In this document: positions 11,784 through 23,225 of the stretch, piece by piece
How positions within the stretch are numbered: the stretch's first letter is position 1
Layout: each line of letters opens with the position of its first letter
NCBI GenBank assembly: GCA_026120185.1
Contig: JANUWF010001819.1
Span: 2,046,001 to 2,110,000 of the forward strand
DNA length: 64,000 nt
Reading direction: 5' to 3'
DNA from: Voacanga thouarsii
Taxonomy: Eukaryota; Streptophyta; Magnoliopsida; Gentianales; Apocynaceae
Position numbers and translations under genes: made by a program
Notes under the pieces: model-generated
Seen by the model: the letters and a program-made list of their open reading frames with translations, nothing else
What the model was told of the DNA's origin: nothing
The model's database searches: none

Positions 11784-12540
11784 TTATGCGTAAATTTTGG
11801 GTGTATAAAAATTATTAAATTTAAATCCATCCCTAGCCAAGTTTTAATTAAAACATTAATATCAAATTACACATATGAGCAAGTATACTCATCGCAAGTA
11901 TAGAATAGGAAATTAACGAGTATCGATCCTCAAATGAATAAATACACACTAATTACTTTTCATTCATTATTTAACCAACCCAATAAAGTGATAAGATGAT
12001 AAAAAGGAAAATAAAATATATATATATACAACTCAAAGATGTAAGAATATGCAATTTAGACAATTACTCTTGAAGACATGACGATGAATCACTTAGCAAA
12101 TATCACGATCAATTATTATCTTGGTCTCATGAAGGATTTAAAATAGACCCATTTCGTTTGCAATCCATGAAATCACTATCTTCTAACTAAATTAGTGAAC
12201 ATATTCTGTCTCAGTTAATTTATCCAAAAGATACATCAAAATCAACTCTTATATAAATATATTCTAGGTGATTTAAAATATGAAATTAATCAATGAATCC
12301 ATATTCTAACAATCATTAACTAACATTTGATTACCCAAATTCTTAACAATTAACCCATTTTTCTAACAAGTTGAGAGATAACAAATATGAAATTAATTAA
12401 TTGAAGTCATTATCAACCCCCTTTTCAAGTAAGCTAACAACAAGAATCAATTAATTAACTTCATAATAAAAACAAGTAATCAAATCCCAAGGCAAATAAT
12501 TAATTAATTCAAAATCATAAATCCAATAATAATATCAAAT
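11784..12540 (-). repeat. ATH-B 3' LTR, outer part
   Basis: Reverse complement of the R/U5 side of the ATH-A LTR: CCAAAATTTACGCAT-type end at 11784-11805 and landmarks such as the GAGCAAGTATACTCATCGC block at 11877. The terminal TG is TT here. It is cut by Copia C2, whose target duplication CAAAT is 12536-12540. Together with 18161-18787 the LTR is ~1.38 kb, close to ATH-A's 1401 bp. Confidence 0.85.
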
Positions 12541-12922
12541 TGTTATAAAATTAGGGTAGTGTTAGAATAAAATCTACACACTACACACTAAGAAAATTCT
12601 AACTATTCTTTGCACAAGAATTTCTCTTCAAACTTCTCACTTTCTTTCTCTCACAATTCTTTCTCTAATCTTTCTTTCACTAATCTTTCTTTCACTAATC
12701 TTTCTTTCACAAAATGATGGTGTCTTACAAGTTTAGAGAATAGCTCTATTTATAGAGCTCTAATTAGTGGAATACATCATGGCATACATCATCTTCAACT
12801 AATCTCAATTAGTGGTGTCTCCACTAAATGATGGACATCCATAAAAATCTTCTAATAATTCACATAAATCCATACTTAGTGGAGCCTCCACTAATTAATG
12901 GAGATTCCAATAATTCATAACA
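12541..12922 (-). repeat. C2 3' LTR
   Basis: TGTTATAAAA...TTCATAACA, 382 bp. It contains three copies of the 15-bp unit TAATCTTTCTTTCAC at 12666-12710 (two in the other LTR). A reverse-strand TATA box (CTATAAATAGAGC) lies at 12743-12755. Confidence 0.95.
12743..12755 (-). promoter_or_regulatory. C2 3' LTR TATA box
   Basis: CTATAAATAGAGC on the minus strand, a near-ideal plant TATA box inside a short GAGCTCTA inverted repeat. The same site recurs in the 5' LTR at 17976-17988, where it would drive element transcription. Confidence 0.75.
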
Positions 12923-12931
12923 CTCCCCCTT
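12923..12931 (-). promoter_or_regulatory. C2 polypurine tract
   Basis: AAGGGGGAG on the minus strand, directly abutting the 3' LTR; it primes plus-strand DNA synthesis. A second tract, AGGGGGAGTAAT, lies upstream at about 13047-13058. Confidence 0.85.
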
Positions 12932-13073
12932 GGATGTCCATCTATACATAAAGAATATGCCTCGTTAAAACCTTACTAGATAAAAATCCAGTGGGAAAAA
13001 AAATCTAGTGAAGGAAAAAGAGTACACTATTCTATATGTCTGTTTATTACTCCCCCTGATGAGATGATTCCTT

Positions 13074-14586
13074 TCAATCTTTAAACCGACGCATACCGAT
13101 TTTATATCTCAACTTCTCAAATGTTGCAGTCGGTAAAGTCTTCGTGAAAATATCTGCGAGGTTGTCATATGACCGAATTTGTAGCACATCAATTTCACAT
13201 TTCTTCTGGAGTTCATGAGTAAAGAAGAATTTTGGTGAAATATGTTTTGTCCGATCTCCTTTAATATATCCTCCTCGTAATTGAGCTATGCAAGCTGCAT
13301 TGTCTTCATAAAGAGGAGTTGGAATATCTTTGATTGATGATAATCCACAACTTTCTCGGATATAATGAATCATGGATCTTAGCCATACACATTCTCGACT
13401 TGCTTCATGAATGGCTATAATTTCAGCATGATTTGAAGAAGTAGCTGCTATAGATTGTTTCGTAGAACGCCATGATATAGCAGTATTTCCACATGTAAAT
13501 AGATAGCCCGTTTGAGAACGTGCTTTATGTGGATCAGATAAATAACCAGCATCTGCATAACCAATTAATGTTGGGCTGGTTTTATTTGAATAAAATAATC
13601 CGAGATCAATTGTACCTTAGAGATATCGAAGGACTTGTTTAATTCCATTCAAATGTCGTCGTGTTGGTGAAGAACTAAATATTGCTAATAAATTGACAGT
13701 AAAAGCAATATCAGGTCGTGTATTATTAGCAAGATACATCAATGCACCAATTGCACTGAGATATGGTACTTCAGGACCAAGGAGTTCTTCATCATTTTCT
13801 TGAGGTCGAAAAGGATCTTTATCCACATTTAATGATCGGACGATCATTGGAATACTCAATGGATGTGCTTTGTCCATATAAAATATTTTTAGCACTTTTG
13901 CTGTATATGTTGATTGATGAATAAATGTTCCACTCTCCAGATGTTCAATTTGTAAACTAAGGCAAAATTTGGTTTTACCAAAATCCTTGATTTCGAATTC
14001 TCTTTTTAAATAATCAATTGTTTCTTGGAGCTCTTCAGGAGTTCCAATAAGATTAATTTCATCAACATATATAACTAATATCACAAATTTAGAACTAGAT
14101 TTCTTAATAAAAACACATGGACATACATGGTCATTTTTAAATCCCGCTTTCAATAAATATTCACTAAGACGTGTGAACCACATGCGCCCAAATTGCTTCA
14201 GGCCATATAATGATTTCTGCAACTTGATGGAGTAATTTTCACGAGGATAATGTTTATATGCTTCGTGCATATGAAATCCTTCGGGATTTTCATGTAAACA
14301 TCATTTTCTAAATTTCCATACAAGTAAGCGAGTGACAACATCTAATAGACGCATATCTATCTTTTCATGTACTGCCAAACTGATAAGATATCGGAGTGTA
14401 ATAGCATTAACAACAGGAGAATAAGTTTCATCATAATCAATACCTGGTCTTTATGAAAAACCTTGGGCTACTAATCGCGCTTTATATCGAACGATTTCAC
14501 TCTTTTCATTGCGCTTTCGCACAAATATCCATTTGTAGCCAACAGGTTTTACACCTTCTGGTGTTCGGACTGTAGGTCCGAAGACT
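13074..14586 (-). pseudogene. C2 reverse transcriptase and RNase H
   Basis: Copia RT copies element RNA to DNA and RNase H removes the RNA. The N-terminal part (VRTPEGVKPVGYKW at ~14530-14580) is followed by an in-frame TAA at 14451-14453 where Gln is expected. Frame is disturbed near 14290-14340. The 217-codon stretch 13617-14270 carries SLYGLKQ and the active-site motif YVDE (codon 14058-14060 GAA) instead of YVDD. An in-frame TAA at 13617-13619 separates it from RNase H, which continues with YADAGYLSDP, the SNHAEIIA block and LYEDNAACI, and ends LADIFTKTLPT. All family blocks are present, but the protein cannot be made whole. Confidence 0.9.
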
Positions 14587-16538
14587 TCACATTTTGTCGA
14601 TTGCATTTAACTCCGATTGAATCGCATCTTTCCATTGCAGCCAATCTTTTCTATGCCGACATTCATCAATCGATATTGGTTCAGGATCATCATTATCCTG
14701 TGTAACATCAAGAGATATATTGTATGCAAATATATTATCAATAATAGTTTCTATCCGATTCCAACTTCTACCGGAAGTGGTATAATTGATAGAAATTTCA
14801 GTGTTACTTTCATCAACTTTTGGTTCTTTGTCATTAGTTTTCTCTTGGTCTTTATCATTCTTTTCTTCAATATGATCTTCTGGATCATTTAATCCTCTTT
14901 TCTTTCGAGGATTTTTATCTTTAGAACCAAGAGGTCGGCCACGCTTCTGGCGTATTTTTGACTCAGCAGCTATAGGTATAATATTTTGTTCTGCTGGAAC
15001 TTCAATTCGAATAGGAGCATTTATAGCTAGAATATGCGATTTTGTAACTCTTCTGGAGTCAACAAAAGCGTATGGCATTTGATTTGCAATGCTTTGCAAA
15101 TGAATTATCTTTTGAACTTCAAGTTCACATGCGCTTGTGCACGGATCAAGATAATTTAATGATGTTGTCCAAGCAAGATCCTTTTTATACTGTTTTGGTT
15201 CTCCCCCTAATTTAGGGAATAATGATTCATCAAAATGACAATCAGAAAATCTTACTGTGAATACATCTCCTGTCAGGGGTTTAACATACCTGATAATAGA
15301 GGGAGAATCATATCCAACGTATATCCCCTTTCTTCTTTGAGGACCCATCTTTGTACGTTGGTTTGGTGCAATTGGAATATATACAACACATCTAAAAATT
15401 CTTAAATGAGCAATATTTGGTTCTGACCCAAAAGCCAATTGCAAAGGAGAGAATTTATGATAACTAGCTGGTCTTATACGTACAAGTGTTGCAGCATGTA
15501 GAATAGCATGTCCCCAGGCAGATGTTGGGAGATTTGTTTTCATTAATAATGGTCTAGCAATTAATTGTAATCGTTTAATCAAAGATTCAGCAAGACCATT
15601 TTGTGTGTGAACATGAGCTACAGGATGTTCAACATTAATCCCAATTGACATGCAATATGCATCAAAAGCATATGATGAAAATTCACCAGCATTATCCAAA
15701 CGGATATTTTTAATGTGATGGTCAGGAAATTGTGCTCGTAATTTAATTATTTGAGCAAGTAATCTAACAAACGCCAGGTTGCGAGTAGATAATAAACATA
15801 CATGTGACCGTCGGGATGATGCATCAATTAAGACAATAAAATATTTGAACGGTCCACATGGTGGATCAATAGGTCCACAAATATCTCCGTGAATCCATTC
15901 GAGAAATGTAGGACTTTCAGCTCCTACTTTTACTGGTGATGGTTTAACAATTAAATTTCCTAGGGAACATGCAGTACATGCGAATTTTTCTGATGTTAAT
16001 ATCTTTTTATTTTTTAAAGGATGACCATGTGTATTCTCAATGATTCTTCTCATCATGGTAGATCCCGGATGACCTAACCGGTCATGCCAAATGCTAAACG
16101 TAATAGGATCAGTAAACTTCTGGTTTACTAGATGATGAATTTCAATTGTACGTATTTTTACAAAATATAGGCCAGTAGAAAAAGACGGCAGTTTTTCTAA
16201 TACAGATTTCTTACCCAAATGCATTTGAGTAATAAAAATATGCTCAATCCCATTTTCCTCATTTGTTTCAACATGATACCCATTTCTGCGGATATATTTA
16301 AAACTCAATAAATTTCTTCTGGATTTTGAGGAAAATAGTGCCTTATCAATAATAATTGTTGTTCCTTTAGGCAACAATATATTAGCTCTTCCGGAGCCCT
16401 CAATCACATTTGCACTACCGTTTATTGTATAAATATTTATTTCTCCCATTTTGAGATCAGAAAAATATTTCTTATTTTTAGTATGGTGTGTGTAGTTCCA
16501 CTATCAATAATGCATACATCATCATTAACAACAGCCAT
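14587..16538 (-). pseudogene. C2 protease and integrase
   Basis: The protease motif CIIDSGTTHTIL is encoded just upstream of the 620-codon open stretch 14587-16449. A one-base loss in an A-run near 16475 shifts the frame between them. In the long frame the zinc-binding HHCC is complete (H122, H127, C158, C161) and so is the integrase triad D189 (GDICGP), D252 (RLDNAGEF) and E288 (NGLAES), with 35 residues between the last two. A Lys/Arg-rich, AT-hook-like stretch (RQKRGRPLGSKDKN) lies in the linker to RT. The integrase core is the best-preserved coding region in the window. The frame ends at 14587 near the start of RT. Confidence 0.9.
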
Positions 16539-16688
16539 CTGAACACAAATATATATATGCAAATGTAAATATTATTAGAATAGAATGAAAATGAAAATAC
16601 AAAAATATCAGGGTGAGGTTTTAGTTCTTCTGGACACTACCATCACCAATTAAATGGTCTATCCTACCTCTGGGTGTTCAAAAAAATC

Positions 16689-17687
16689 CTATACATCCAT
16701 ATGAGTAATATTGATATTAAGATCTTCAGGATCAATATCATCATCCTCAGCATTATTTATTAGATGTTGAGAAAAATTTGCTTCCACATTTTTATTTTTC
16801 AATGAAGCTTGATACAATTCAACTAAATGCTTAGCCGTACGACAGTTTCGTGACCAATGACCTTTCATGCTACATCTATAACATATATCCTCATGCTTTT
16901 CTTCAATTTCTTTTTCTTTTCCCTTATGATCTTTTTTGTTCCACTTCAGGTGGCCAGTATTTCTCACAGTTTGATTATGACTGTGATAAGGGAAATATCG
17001 AGCGTGTCTACGACCATAACCACGACCACGGCCACGGCCATGGCCACGACCACGACTATAACGATGGCTTCTGCTGGAGCCATCAGCATTCACTTCTGGG
17101 AGTGCTGTTGAGCCAATTGGTCTGGCTTCATGATTTCTCAATAATAACTCATTATTTTTTTCTGCAATGAGGAGGGCAGTAATTAAATCTATAAATTTTG
17201 TATACACCTTTTCTCAATATTGTTGCTGCAGGACAATATTCGAGGCATGAAAGGTGGAGAATGTCTTCTCCAACATATCTTCATCAGTCACTTTTTCTCC
17301 GCATAATTTTAATTGAGATGTAATTTTATACATTGCGGAGCTATATTCATTCACGGTTTTAAAATCTTGCAACCTCAGGTGCAACCATTCATACCGTGCA
17401 GTGGGTAGTACGACCATCTTCAGGTGGTCAAATCTTTCTTTTAAATTTACCCACAGGCCCTATGGATCTTTTTCGGTAAGATATTCCATTTTCAAATTTT
17501 CATCGAGATGACGATGAATAAAAATCAAAGCTTTAGCCTTGTGTTGTGCAGATGCACTATTATTTGCTTGAATAGTTTCACTAAGGCCTTCAGCATTTAG
17601 ATGCATTTCTGCATCGAGAACCCATGACATATAATTTTTTCCAAAAATATCAAGGGCTACAAATTCGAGTTTAGTGAGGTTAGCCAT
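16689..17687 (-). pseudogene. C2 gag with RG-rich region and zinc knuckle
   Basis: Starts at the MANLTKLEF Met (17685-17687); an upstream in-frame Met at 17696 is less like the family. The N-terminal domain (LDIFGKNYMSWVLDAE) belongs to the plant Copia gag family. A capsid helix region (DEDMLEKTFSTFHASN), an Arg/Gly-rich repeat and a CCHC zinc knuckle (CYRCSMKGHWSRNC) follow. The frame is continuous except for TAG at 17460-17462 (Gln expected) and TGA at 17214-17216 (Arg expected). Both are C-to-T changes. The protein ends at 16689. Confidence 0.9.
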
Positions 17688-17710
17688 AGAGATCAATAAA
17701 TGCGTACCTG

Positions 17711-17784
17711 TCTTCTGGCTTTGGTAACGGCAGAAACTCGTGCTTAGTCTTCTGGCTTTTGTACCGGTAGAGACTCGTGCTGAT
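17711..17784 (-). repeat. 37-bp tandem duplication beside C2 primer-binding site
   Basis: Units 17711-17747 and 17748-17784 are both 37 bp and differ at 6 positions. The inner end of each holds an ACTCGTGCT core. The unit next to the LTR overlaps the primer-binding site, so the element carries a second, partial copy of that site. Confidence 0.85.
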
Positions 17785-17788
17785 AACG
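17774..17788 (-). promoter_or_regulatory. C2 putative primer-binding site
   Basis: The reverse complement CGTTATCAGCACGAG abuts the 5' LTR. It is unlike the usual TGGTATCAGAGC site. I infer that it pairs with an internal part of a tRNA (a half-tRNA primer), but the tRNA is not identified. Confidence 0.6.
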
Positions 17789-18155
17789 TGTTATAAAATT
17801 AGGGTAGTGTTAGAATAAAATCTACACACTACACACTAAGAAAATTCTAACTATTCTTTGCACAAGAATTTCTCTTCGAACTTCTCTCTTTCTTTCTCTC
17901 ACAATTCTTTCTCTAATCTTTCTTTCACTAATCTTTCTTTCGCAAAATGATGGTGTCTTACAAGCTTAGAGAATAGCTCTATTTATAGAGCTCTAATTAG
18001 TGGAATACATCATGGCATACATCATCTTCAACTAATCTCAATTAGTGGTGTCTCCACTAAATGGTGGACATCCATAAAAATCTTCTAATAATTCACATAA
18101 ATCCATAATTAGTGGAGCCTCCACTAATTAATGGAGATTCCAATAATTCATAATA
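17789..18155 (-). repeat. C2 5' LTR
   Basis: 367 bp, TGTTATAAAA...TTCATAATA (terminal ACA changed to ATA), followed by target duplication CAAAT at 18156-18160. Two copies of the 15-bp unit at 17914-17943. TATA box on the minus strand at 17976-17988. Confidence 0.95.
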
Positions 18156-18160
18156 CAAAT

Positions 18161-18787
18161 TACAATGAAAACATTAATTACATTATTATTTTAGAAAAAG
18201 AAACAAAGGTAAAAGAAGGAACTCATGGACAAGCTCTTCTTCTTCTCATTGAAAACCTTTTTGAAGAACGCCCCTTGATTTGATGAATCTCTACTTCTTG
18301 TGAGTGATTGGAAACTTTGATCCTTAGATTCACACATTTGTCTTGTATTCATAAGCTTTCTTGACACCAAAATTTGGGGCTTAAGAGGTTTAGTCCAAGT
18401 AGAATTCAAAAATACCAAAATCCTTTGGAAGATATATACCAAATTCGCTCACAAAATTGCCTTTGAATAGAATGGACCTTGCGCCTAGTCATTTCGACCA
18501 ACTTGGCGCCTGGTGTATATTAGTTTTCTCCTCAATGTTTGCTCTATTTTTTCTTTGGTTTTCCAGAGTAGACCTGTCGCCAGGTAGTTTAGCTTGACCT
18601 AGCGCCTGGTCAAGTTTGGAATTTTTTACTTTTTGCTTGAAATCTACTGAATCCTACATAAATTCATCCAAAACACTTTTTATAAGTAAAATGTTAAATA
18701 GAAAAGAATATGCCTAGTTATTATATCAAAAATATCTCAAATTAGCTTCAAATAACTAGAAATTAGTGATGAATTTAGCCCCTATCA
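18161..18787 (-). repeat. ATH-B 3' LTR, inner part (U3)
   Basis: Continues the LTR cut by C2 and ends at 18787 with TGATAGGGGC on the minus strand, the same LTR start as ATH-A and ATH-C. It contains the family's GC-rich CTTGGCGCC/AGCGCC motifs at about 18480-18605. The CDS-like frame at 18191-18442 is not a gene. Confidence 0.9.
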
Positions 18788-18810
18788 CATTCCCTCACAC
18801 TTGATCTGCT
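18788..18810 (-). promoter_or_regulatory. ATH-B polypurine tract, cut by C1p
   Basis: The minus strand reads AGCAGATCAAGTGTGAGGGA then ATG before the LTR start, the Athila-type tract. The expected upstream CTTGAGGACA is missing because C1p begins at 18811. Confidence 0.8.
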
Positions 18811-19580
18811 AAATATGGATTTCTTAATTAGAGAATTAATTAATCAATCCTTATTAGAATTAATAAATTAATTCTAAAATTATTAAGGATTATTAATATT
18901 AAAGATGTTTAGATTAATTCACATTTTTCTACCAATGGACCGTGAAATCTAATAGGTCACACAAAATAGAGGATTGAGTGCTCAAAATGTTATTTGATAA
19001 CATTATAAGGTTGATTGTAAAAAGAAGAAGTTGTGATCAAATTACAATTAGTTATAATTTGTGGGCTATATTATAATTAACAATAATCATAATAATAATT
19101 GGTAATTAAGAATAGAATTCTGATTACCAAAAGATATACGGACGATATATATAATAATATATAGAATCCGTGGAAATTATGATTTTTGTGAGAATTACAG
19201 AAAGTTTTTTTTTCTTTGAAAAATCTAGAGCTCTTTTCGTCTTCTTCTTCTGGAAAACTACAGAAAACCCTAGCCGCTAGAATTAGCTTTACTAGCACAA
19301 AACTCTGGTGATTTTGAGCGTCATTCTCGTGTGGACTATATTGGAGGTAATCTTACACTTGGATTGTAGTGTTTTGACGAAACAAAAGAGAAAGTGTTCT
19401 CGTTGTTTGGTTGGATCCCACCTTCAGAACAGAGAAAAAATCTTTGCTTCACAGAGGCGGACCAAAGGTAATATCTCTCCTTTTTTTTATTCCTTTTAAC
19501 GCATAAGAGTGATACTAGTTGTTTAGAATTCACATTTTCTTCCACTGCGTAAATTTATTTTTGCATGGGGAATTCCTACA
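18811..19580 (+). repeat. C1p 5' LTR
   Basis: Aligned with 33001-33527 from about 19045 to its end (GGAATTCCTACA). Its left part resembles the middle of the C1m LTR (the AATAGGTCACACA block). The left limit at 18811 abuts the ATH-B purine tract, so the LTR start is missing or this subfamily is shorter. Confidence 0.75.
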
Positions 19581-19581
19581 G

Positions 19582-19592
19582 TGGTATCAGGG
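19582..19592 (+). promoter_or_regulatory. C1p primer-binding site
   Basis: TGGTATCAGGG one base after the LTR end at 19580 matches the initiator-Met tRNA complement TGGTATCAGAG except for one base. Confidence 0.8.
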
Positions 19593-21772
19593 CCCCTTTT
19601 ATGCATTATTTAATTCATCATAGTCTCTGTGAAAATTGTTTTACGTGAGCATATTAACTGAAAATGTTTTCGGTCCGTTTCAAGAAATTTTGATTTTTTT
19701 CTTATGCTTGAAAACTCTTTCATGTATAAGATTGAATTATAGAAATTGTTTCTATGAGTGTTTCCATGAAATTCGTTTCTAGTTTGGGTCTTTGTTATGT
19801 TCTGAAATTGTTCAGAATATAGCCTATTTGTGAAAAGGAAAAATGATTTTGTGGGCTTTAGTTGCTACAAACATGGCTCCTATAAAATTTACAGGAGATG
19901 TTTTGATAACAAGAGTTAAGGTGTTAATTCTTGTAAAGAAAAAAAAAAATAGTTCTTCTGGGCGTGTTGCATTCTGAAAAAAAAAAAGAAGTTTTTTTTT
20001 AAAGCTATTTTTCCTTTATGTTTTTTGAAACTGTGTTCTGTTCCTTTTGTTCTGTTTTGTTTTATTGAACAGAAGATCAGTTTAAATGAATAGAACGAGA
20101 AAAAAAATTGAAATGTCTAAGAGAATTGTTCTCTAAAATTGTTGCAGAAGTCTTGAAGTTTTTTTTTTTTTTTTTCCAAAAATCGTTTCTAGAGAAGACC
20201 AAGAGAAAAACGAAAAAAAAAAAAAATGTTTGGCCCAGGCCGCCGGCTCACTAGAAGCCAAGCCGGGGCTTGAGGCACAAAATTCCCAAGCCGCGACTCG
20301 CATGGGTTGCAATTTTGGAATTTACGGATCGCTGGGATTTTCCTTTGCAATCCGTGGGAGGCTTATATGTATATGCCTCATATAAGCCTCCCCACGATCA
20401 GCTTCTTTATAAATTGTTTTTCTTTTCTTTTTCCCTTGTTTCGTCTTCTAGTGAAGTGGCCCATGTTCAAGTTTTGTTCTTTTCAAATAGTGCCCAAAAT
20501 TTTCCCAAAGTTTCTACTTGGGACTAACATGAGTTTTTCCAAAAAAAATCTTGTTTTTGAAAAATAATATATTTTCTAAAATATTGATTTTAGATTATAT
20601 ATTATTTGAATCCCTAAAATATGATTTTAGCAATTAATATATTTTTTAAAATATTGATTTTAGAATTTATTCTATTTTTCCAAAATAGTGATTTTGGAAT
20701 TAATTTTAGGAATAAATATATGTTCTAAAATATTGATTTTAGAATTTATTCTTTTTTTCTAAAATAGTGATTTTGGAATTATTTGTTATGTTTAATTTTA
20801 TTTTGAGCATAAAATTAGCCTTGTGGTCTGGTTATAGACTATGGATGCAATTAAATTGTTCATGCATTTTGTCGCTTGGGTTTTGAATTAAAATAGGGCC
20901 TGCCAGTCTTGCCTTCTCTATTTTTCTTGTGTAAATTTCTCTTCCCATCTAATTCCCCTCGATTGTAACTGGAGATTTTTTATTAGAATTTTATATAATT
21001 AGACTACATAGTTTAGATAGAATAGAATTTATTACAAGTTCAGGAGAAGATGATCAAGACCAAAAGGAGGATGGTAAGGTTTTCTTCCTATATCATGCAT
21101 GAGCACTTAGGATTGGCTCTTTTGTGGTTCAAAGAAATTAATATAGTAAAGTCCATAACCAAACCACGTTATTATTATACAATGTATGGATATGATGATA
21201 TTATGCATGCTATTTGTAAGACACAAATATCACAAATCCCTCAATTAAAATTAAACCTAATTCCTTCCATTAATATAGTAAAAACGAGAGTCCTTTTTCG
21301 AGATTAGATTATTGGAGTAACCTAAACCTACTTGACATTAGACATGTTCAAGCTATGAAATTTTAAATTTTTTATTAATGAGTTAGATTTAGCTAATTTC
21401 TTTATCCTGGTTGGGCTAATTCAAGCATAAAGAAAATTAGAGGCAAGATTGGGTTAGCTTGAAAGCTTTAAGATTAAAAGATGTTAATCACCCAATGATT
21501 TGGCAATTACATATGATGTAATTGGTATTGGATACTTATCATTGAACTTAAGGGTGGCTTGTTGGACAAATCCAAGGTCATTCTTGAGGAATTTGGATAC
21601 CGGTCCACTAGGAAAGCTTCCAACGGGCTTTCTCGAATCAAAAGTGGGGGCTATTGGTTTGAGTAAAATAGTGAAATAATAATGTGCTTAATTAAAGACC
21701 TAATTATTTGCATTACATGTGCATATATTGTTAGTTAATTTTCTCTATCTTTACATCTAGGTCATCTACATC
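19593..21772 (+). other. C1p untranslated leader
   Basis: About 2.2 kb before gag, with no supported gene. It includes poly-A and poly-T runs (19940-20230) and a GC-rich patch at 20233-20300. A strong hairpin lies at 20354-20395, and repeated ATTTTAGAA/ATTTTGGAA-type blocks lie at 20560-20790. The last ~800 bp align with the C1m leader in reverse. Confidence 0.7.
20354..20395 (+). other. Strong hairpin in C1p leader
   Basis: Arms GTGGGAGGCTTATATG (20354-20369) and CATATAAGCCTCCCCAC (20379-20395) pair over 16 bp with one bulged G. The loop is 9 bases. It lies about 770 bp after the primer-binding site. A role in RNA dimerisation or packaging is only a guess. Confidence 0.75.
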
Positions 21773-22612
21773 ATGTCGACTAACCTAAACCTGCGTAGCA
21801 TCTTGAAAACCAATAAACAAACTAAAACAAACTTTCTCGATCGATATAGAAACTTGAAAATTGTTCTCAAATAAAAAAAGTTACTTTACATGCTAGAGGC
21901 TCCTATTCTACTACCACTAGCTCAAGATGCTCATATTAATAAGCATGTTATCTACAAGAAGTATAAAGAGGACAGTGACACGACATCCTATGTGATGCTG
22001 GCATCAATAACCCCTGAATTGCAAAAATAGTATGAGTATATGGATGCTTACTCGAATATATTACATCTTCAAAAGCTGGTTGATGCCCAAGCCAGAATGG
22101 AAAGATATGAGATATCAAAATAACTATTCCGTTCGAAGATGGCTGAGGGTACTTCTGTGGCCACTCATGGGTTGAATATGTTGGGTTTAATTGAAAAGCT
22201 TGGGTCTCTTGATTTTGTGATGAACAGTGAATTAAGTATCGACTTAATTCTACAATCTTTACTACGTAGTTTTTCACAATTTGTGATTAACTACCAGATA
22301 AACAAGATTGAGTCCACCATACCCGAGTTGATCAATCTACTTAAAACTGCGGAGTCCTCCATGAAGAAAGAACCTAATATAGTTATGTTGGCAGAATCTT
22401 CCTCTTCTAAGAAAAAGGTTCCTAAGAAGAAGAAGAAGGCTTCTATTAAGCCTAAAGGTGGTGTGAAAAAGAAGAAAATAGCTACTAAAGTCCCATGCCA
22501 TCATTGTGGAAAGATGAGTCATTCGAGGCGTAACTGCAAAGCCTACTTGGAGACCATCAAGGAAAAGAAGCAGAAAGAGAAGCTTGTGGACACTTCTACT
22601 TCTACTCTTGGT
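21773..22612 (+). pseudogene. C1p gag
   Basis: ATG at 21773 opens with MSTNLNLRSILK, the expected N-terminus of this gag. A TAA at about 21869 and further stops at about 22030 and 22120 interrupt it. From 22139 an open stretch carries MLGLIEKLGSLDF, a Lys-rich region and the CCHC knuckle (CHHCGKMSHSRRNC). Parallel to the C1m gag at 3511-4309. Confidence 0.85.
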
Positions 22613-23225
22613 ATATTTATGATTGAGATTAACACTATCTTTAGAAATGAGATACGGGTATTAGCTATCAGATGTGGATCTCATTTGTGCAATAACTTGT
22701 AGGGATTAAAGGACAATAGAAGGTTTGAGAAGGGCAACGTAGACCTACGTACTGCAAATGAAGCAAAGGTTAATGCACTTGCTGTGTTGACTTACGAGCT
22801 ACACCTGCCTTTAGGATTAGTTTTAGAATTTCAAAACTGTTATTATGTACTAATTTTATTGAACAATATTATCTCAATTACGTGTTTAGACTTGTATGGA
22901 TTTTATTTAATTTTTAAGAATAAATATTGTTCTTTTCTATTGAATGGTATTCATTATGGTTCTACAACTTTGGTTAATGGTTTATATATTCTAGACATGG
23001 ATAATCCAATCCTCAATATAAACAATAAGAAACTAAGGACATATAATTTAACCTCATCTTATTTATGGCATTGTCATTTAGGCTACATAAATGAGAATTG
23101 TATTTCTAAGTTACACAAGTTAGGTGACTTAGGATCCTTTGATTATGAATAATATGATACATACGAGTCTTGTTTACTTAGTAAAATGGCTAAAACTCAT
23201 TTTTTCTGGAAAAGGAGAAAGGGCC
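22613..23225 (+). pseudogene. C1p protease and GAG-pre-integrase region
   Basis: The protease active site is destroyed. VLAIRCGSHLC stands where the family has VLD-T/S-GCGSHLC, so the catalytic Asp is Ala. A stop at 22700 splits the region. The following frame 22784-23152 includes the protease body and the zinc motif (WHCHLGYINENC...), where the second His of HHCC is Tyr. It ends in a stop before the usual SCLLGK motif. Confidence 0.85.

Larger units (their letters stand above)
12541..18155 (-). mobile_element. Full-length Copia retrotransposon C2
   Basis: Short LTRs (382 and 367 bp) flank gag-protease-integrase-RT-RNase H on the minus strand. Perfect 5-bp target duplication CAAAT at 12536-12540 and 18156-18160. 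The LTRs differ by 7 substitutions over 367 aligned bases plus one 15-bp repeat unit, by my hand alignment, so it is among the younger insertions here. It is nevertheless dead: two nonsense codons in gag, a frameshift after the protease, a stop and frameshifts in RT, and a YVDE active site. It inserted into the 3' LTR of ATH-B. Confidence 0.95.
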
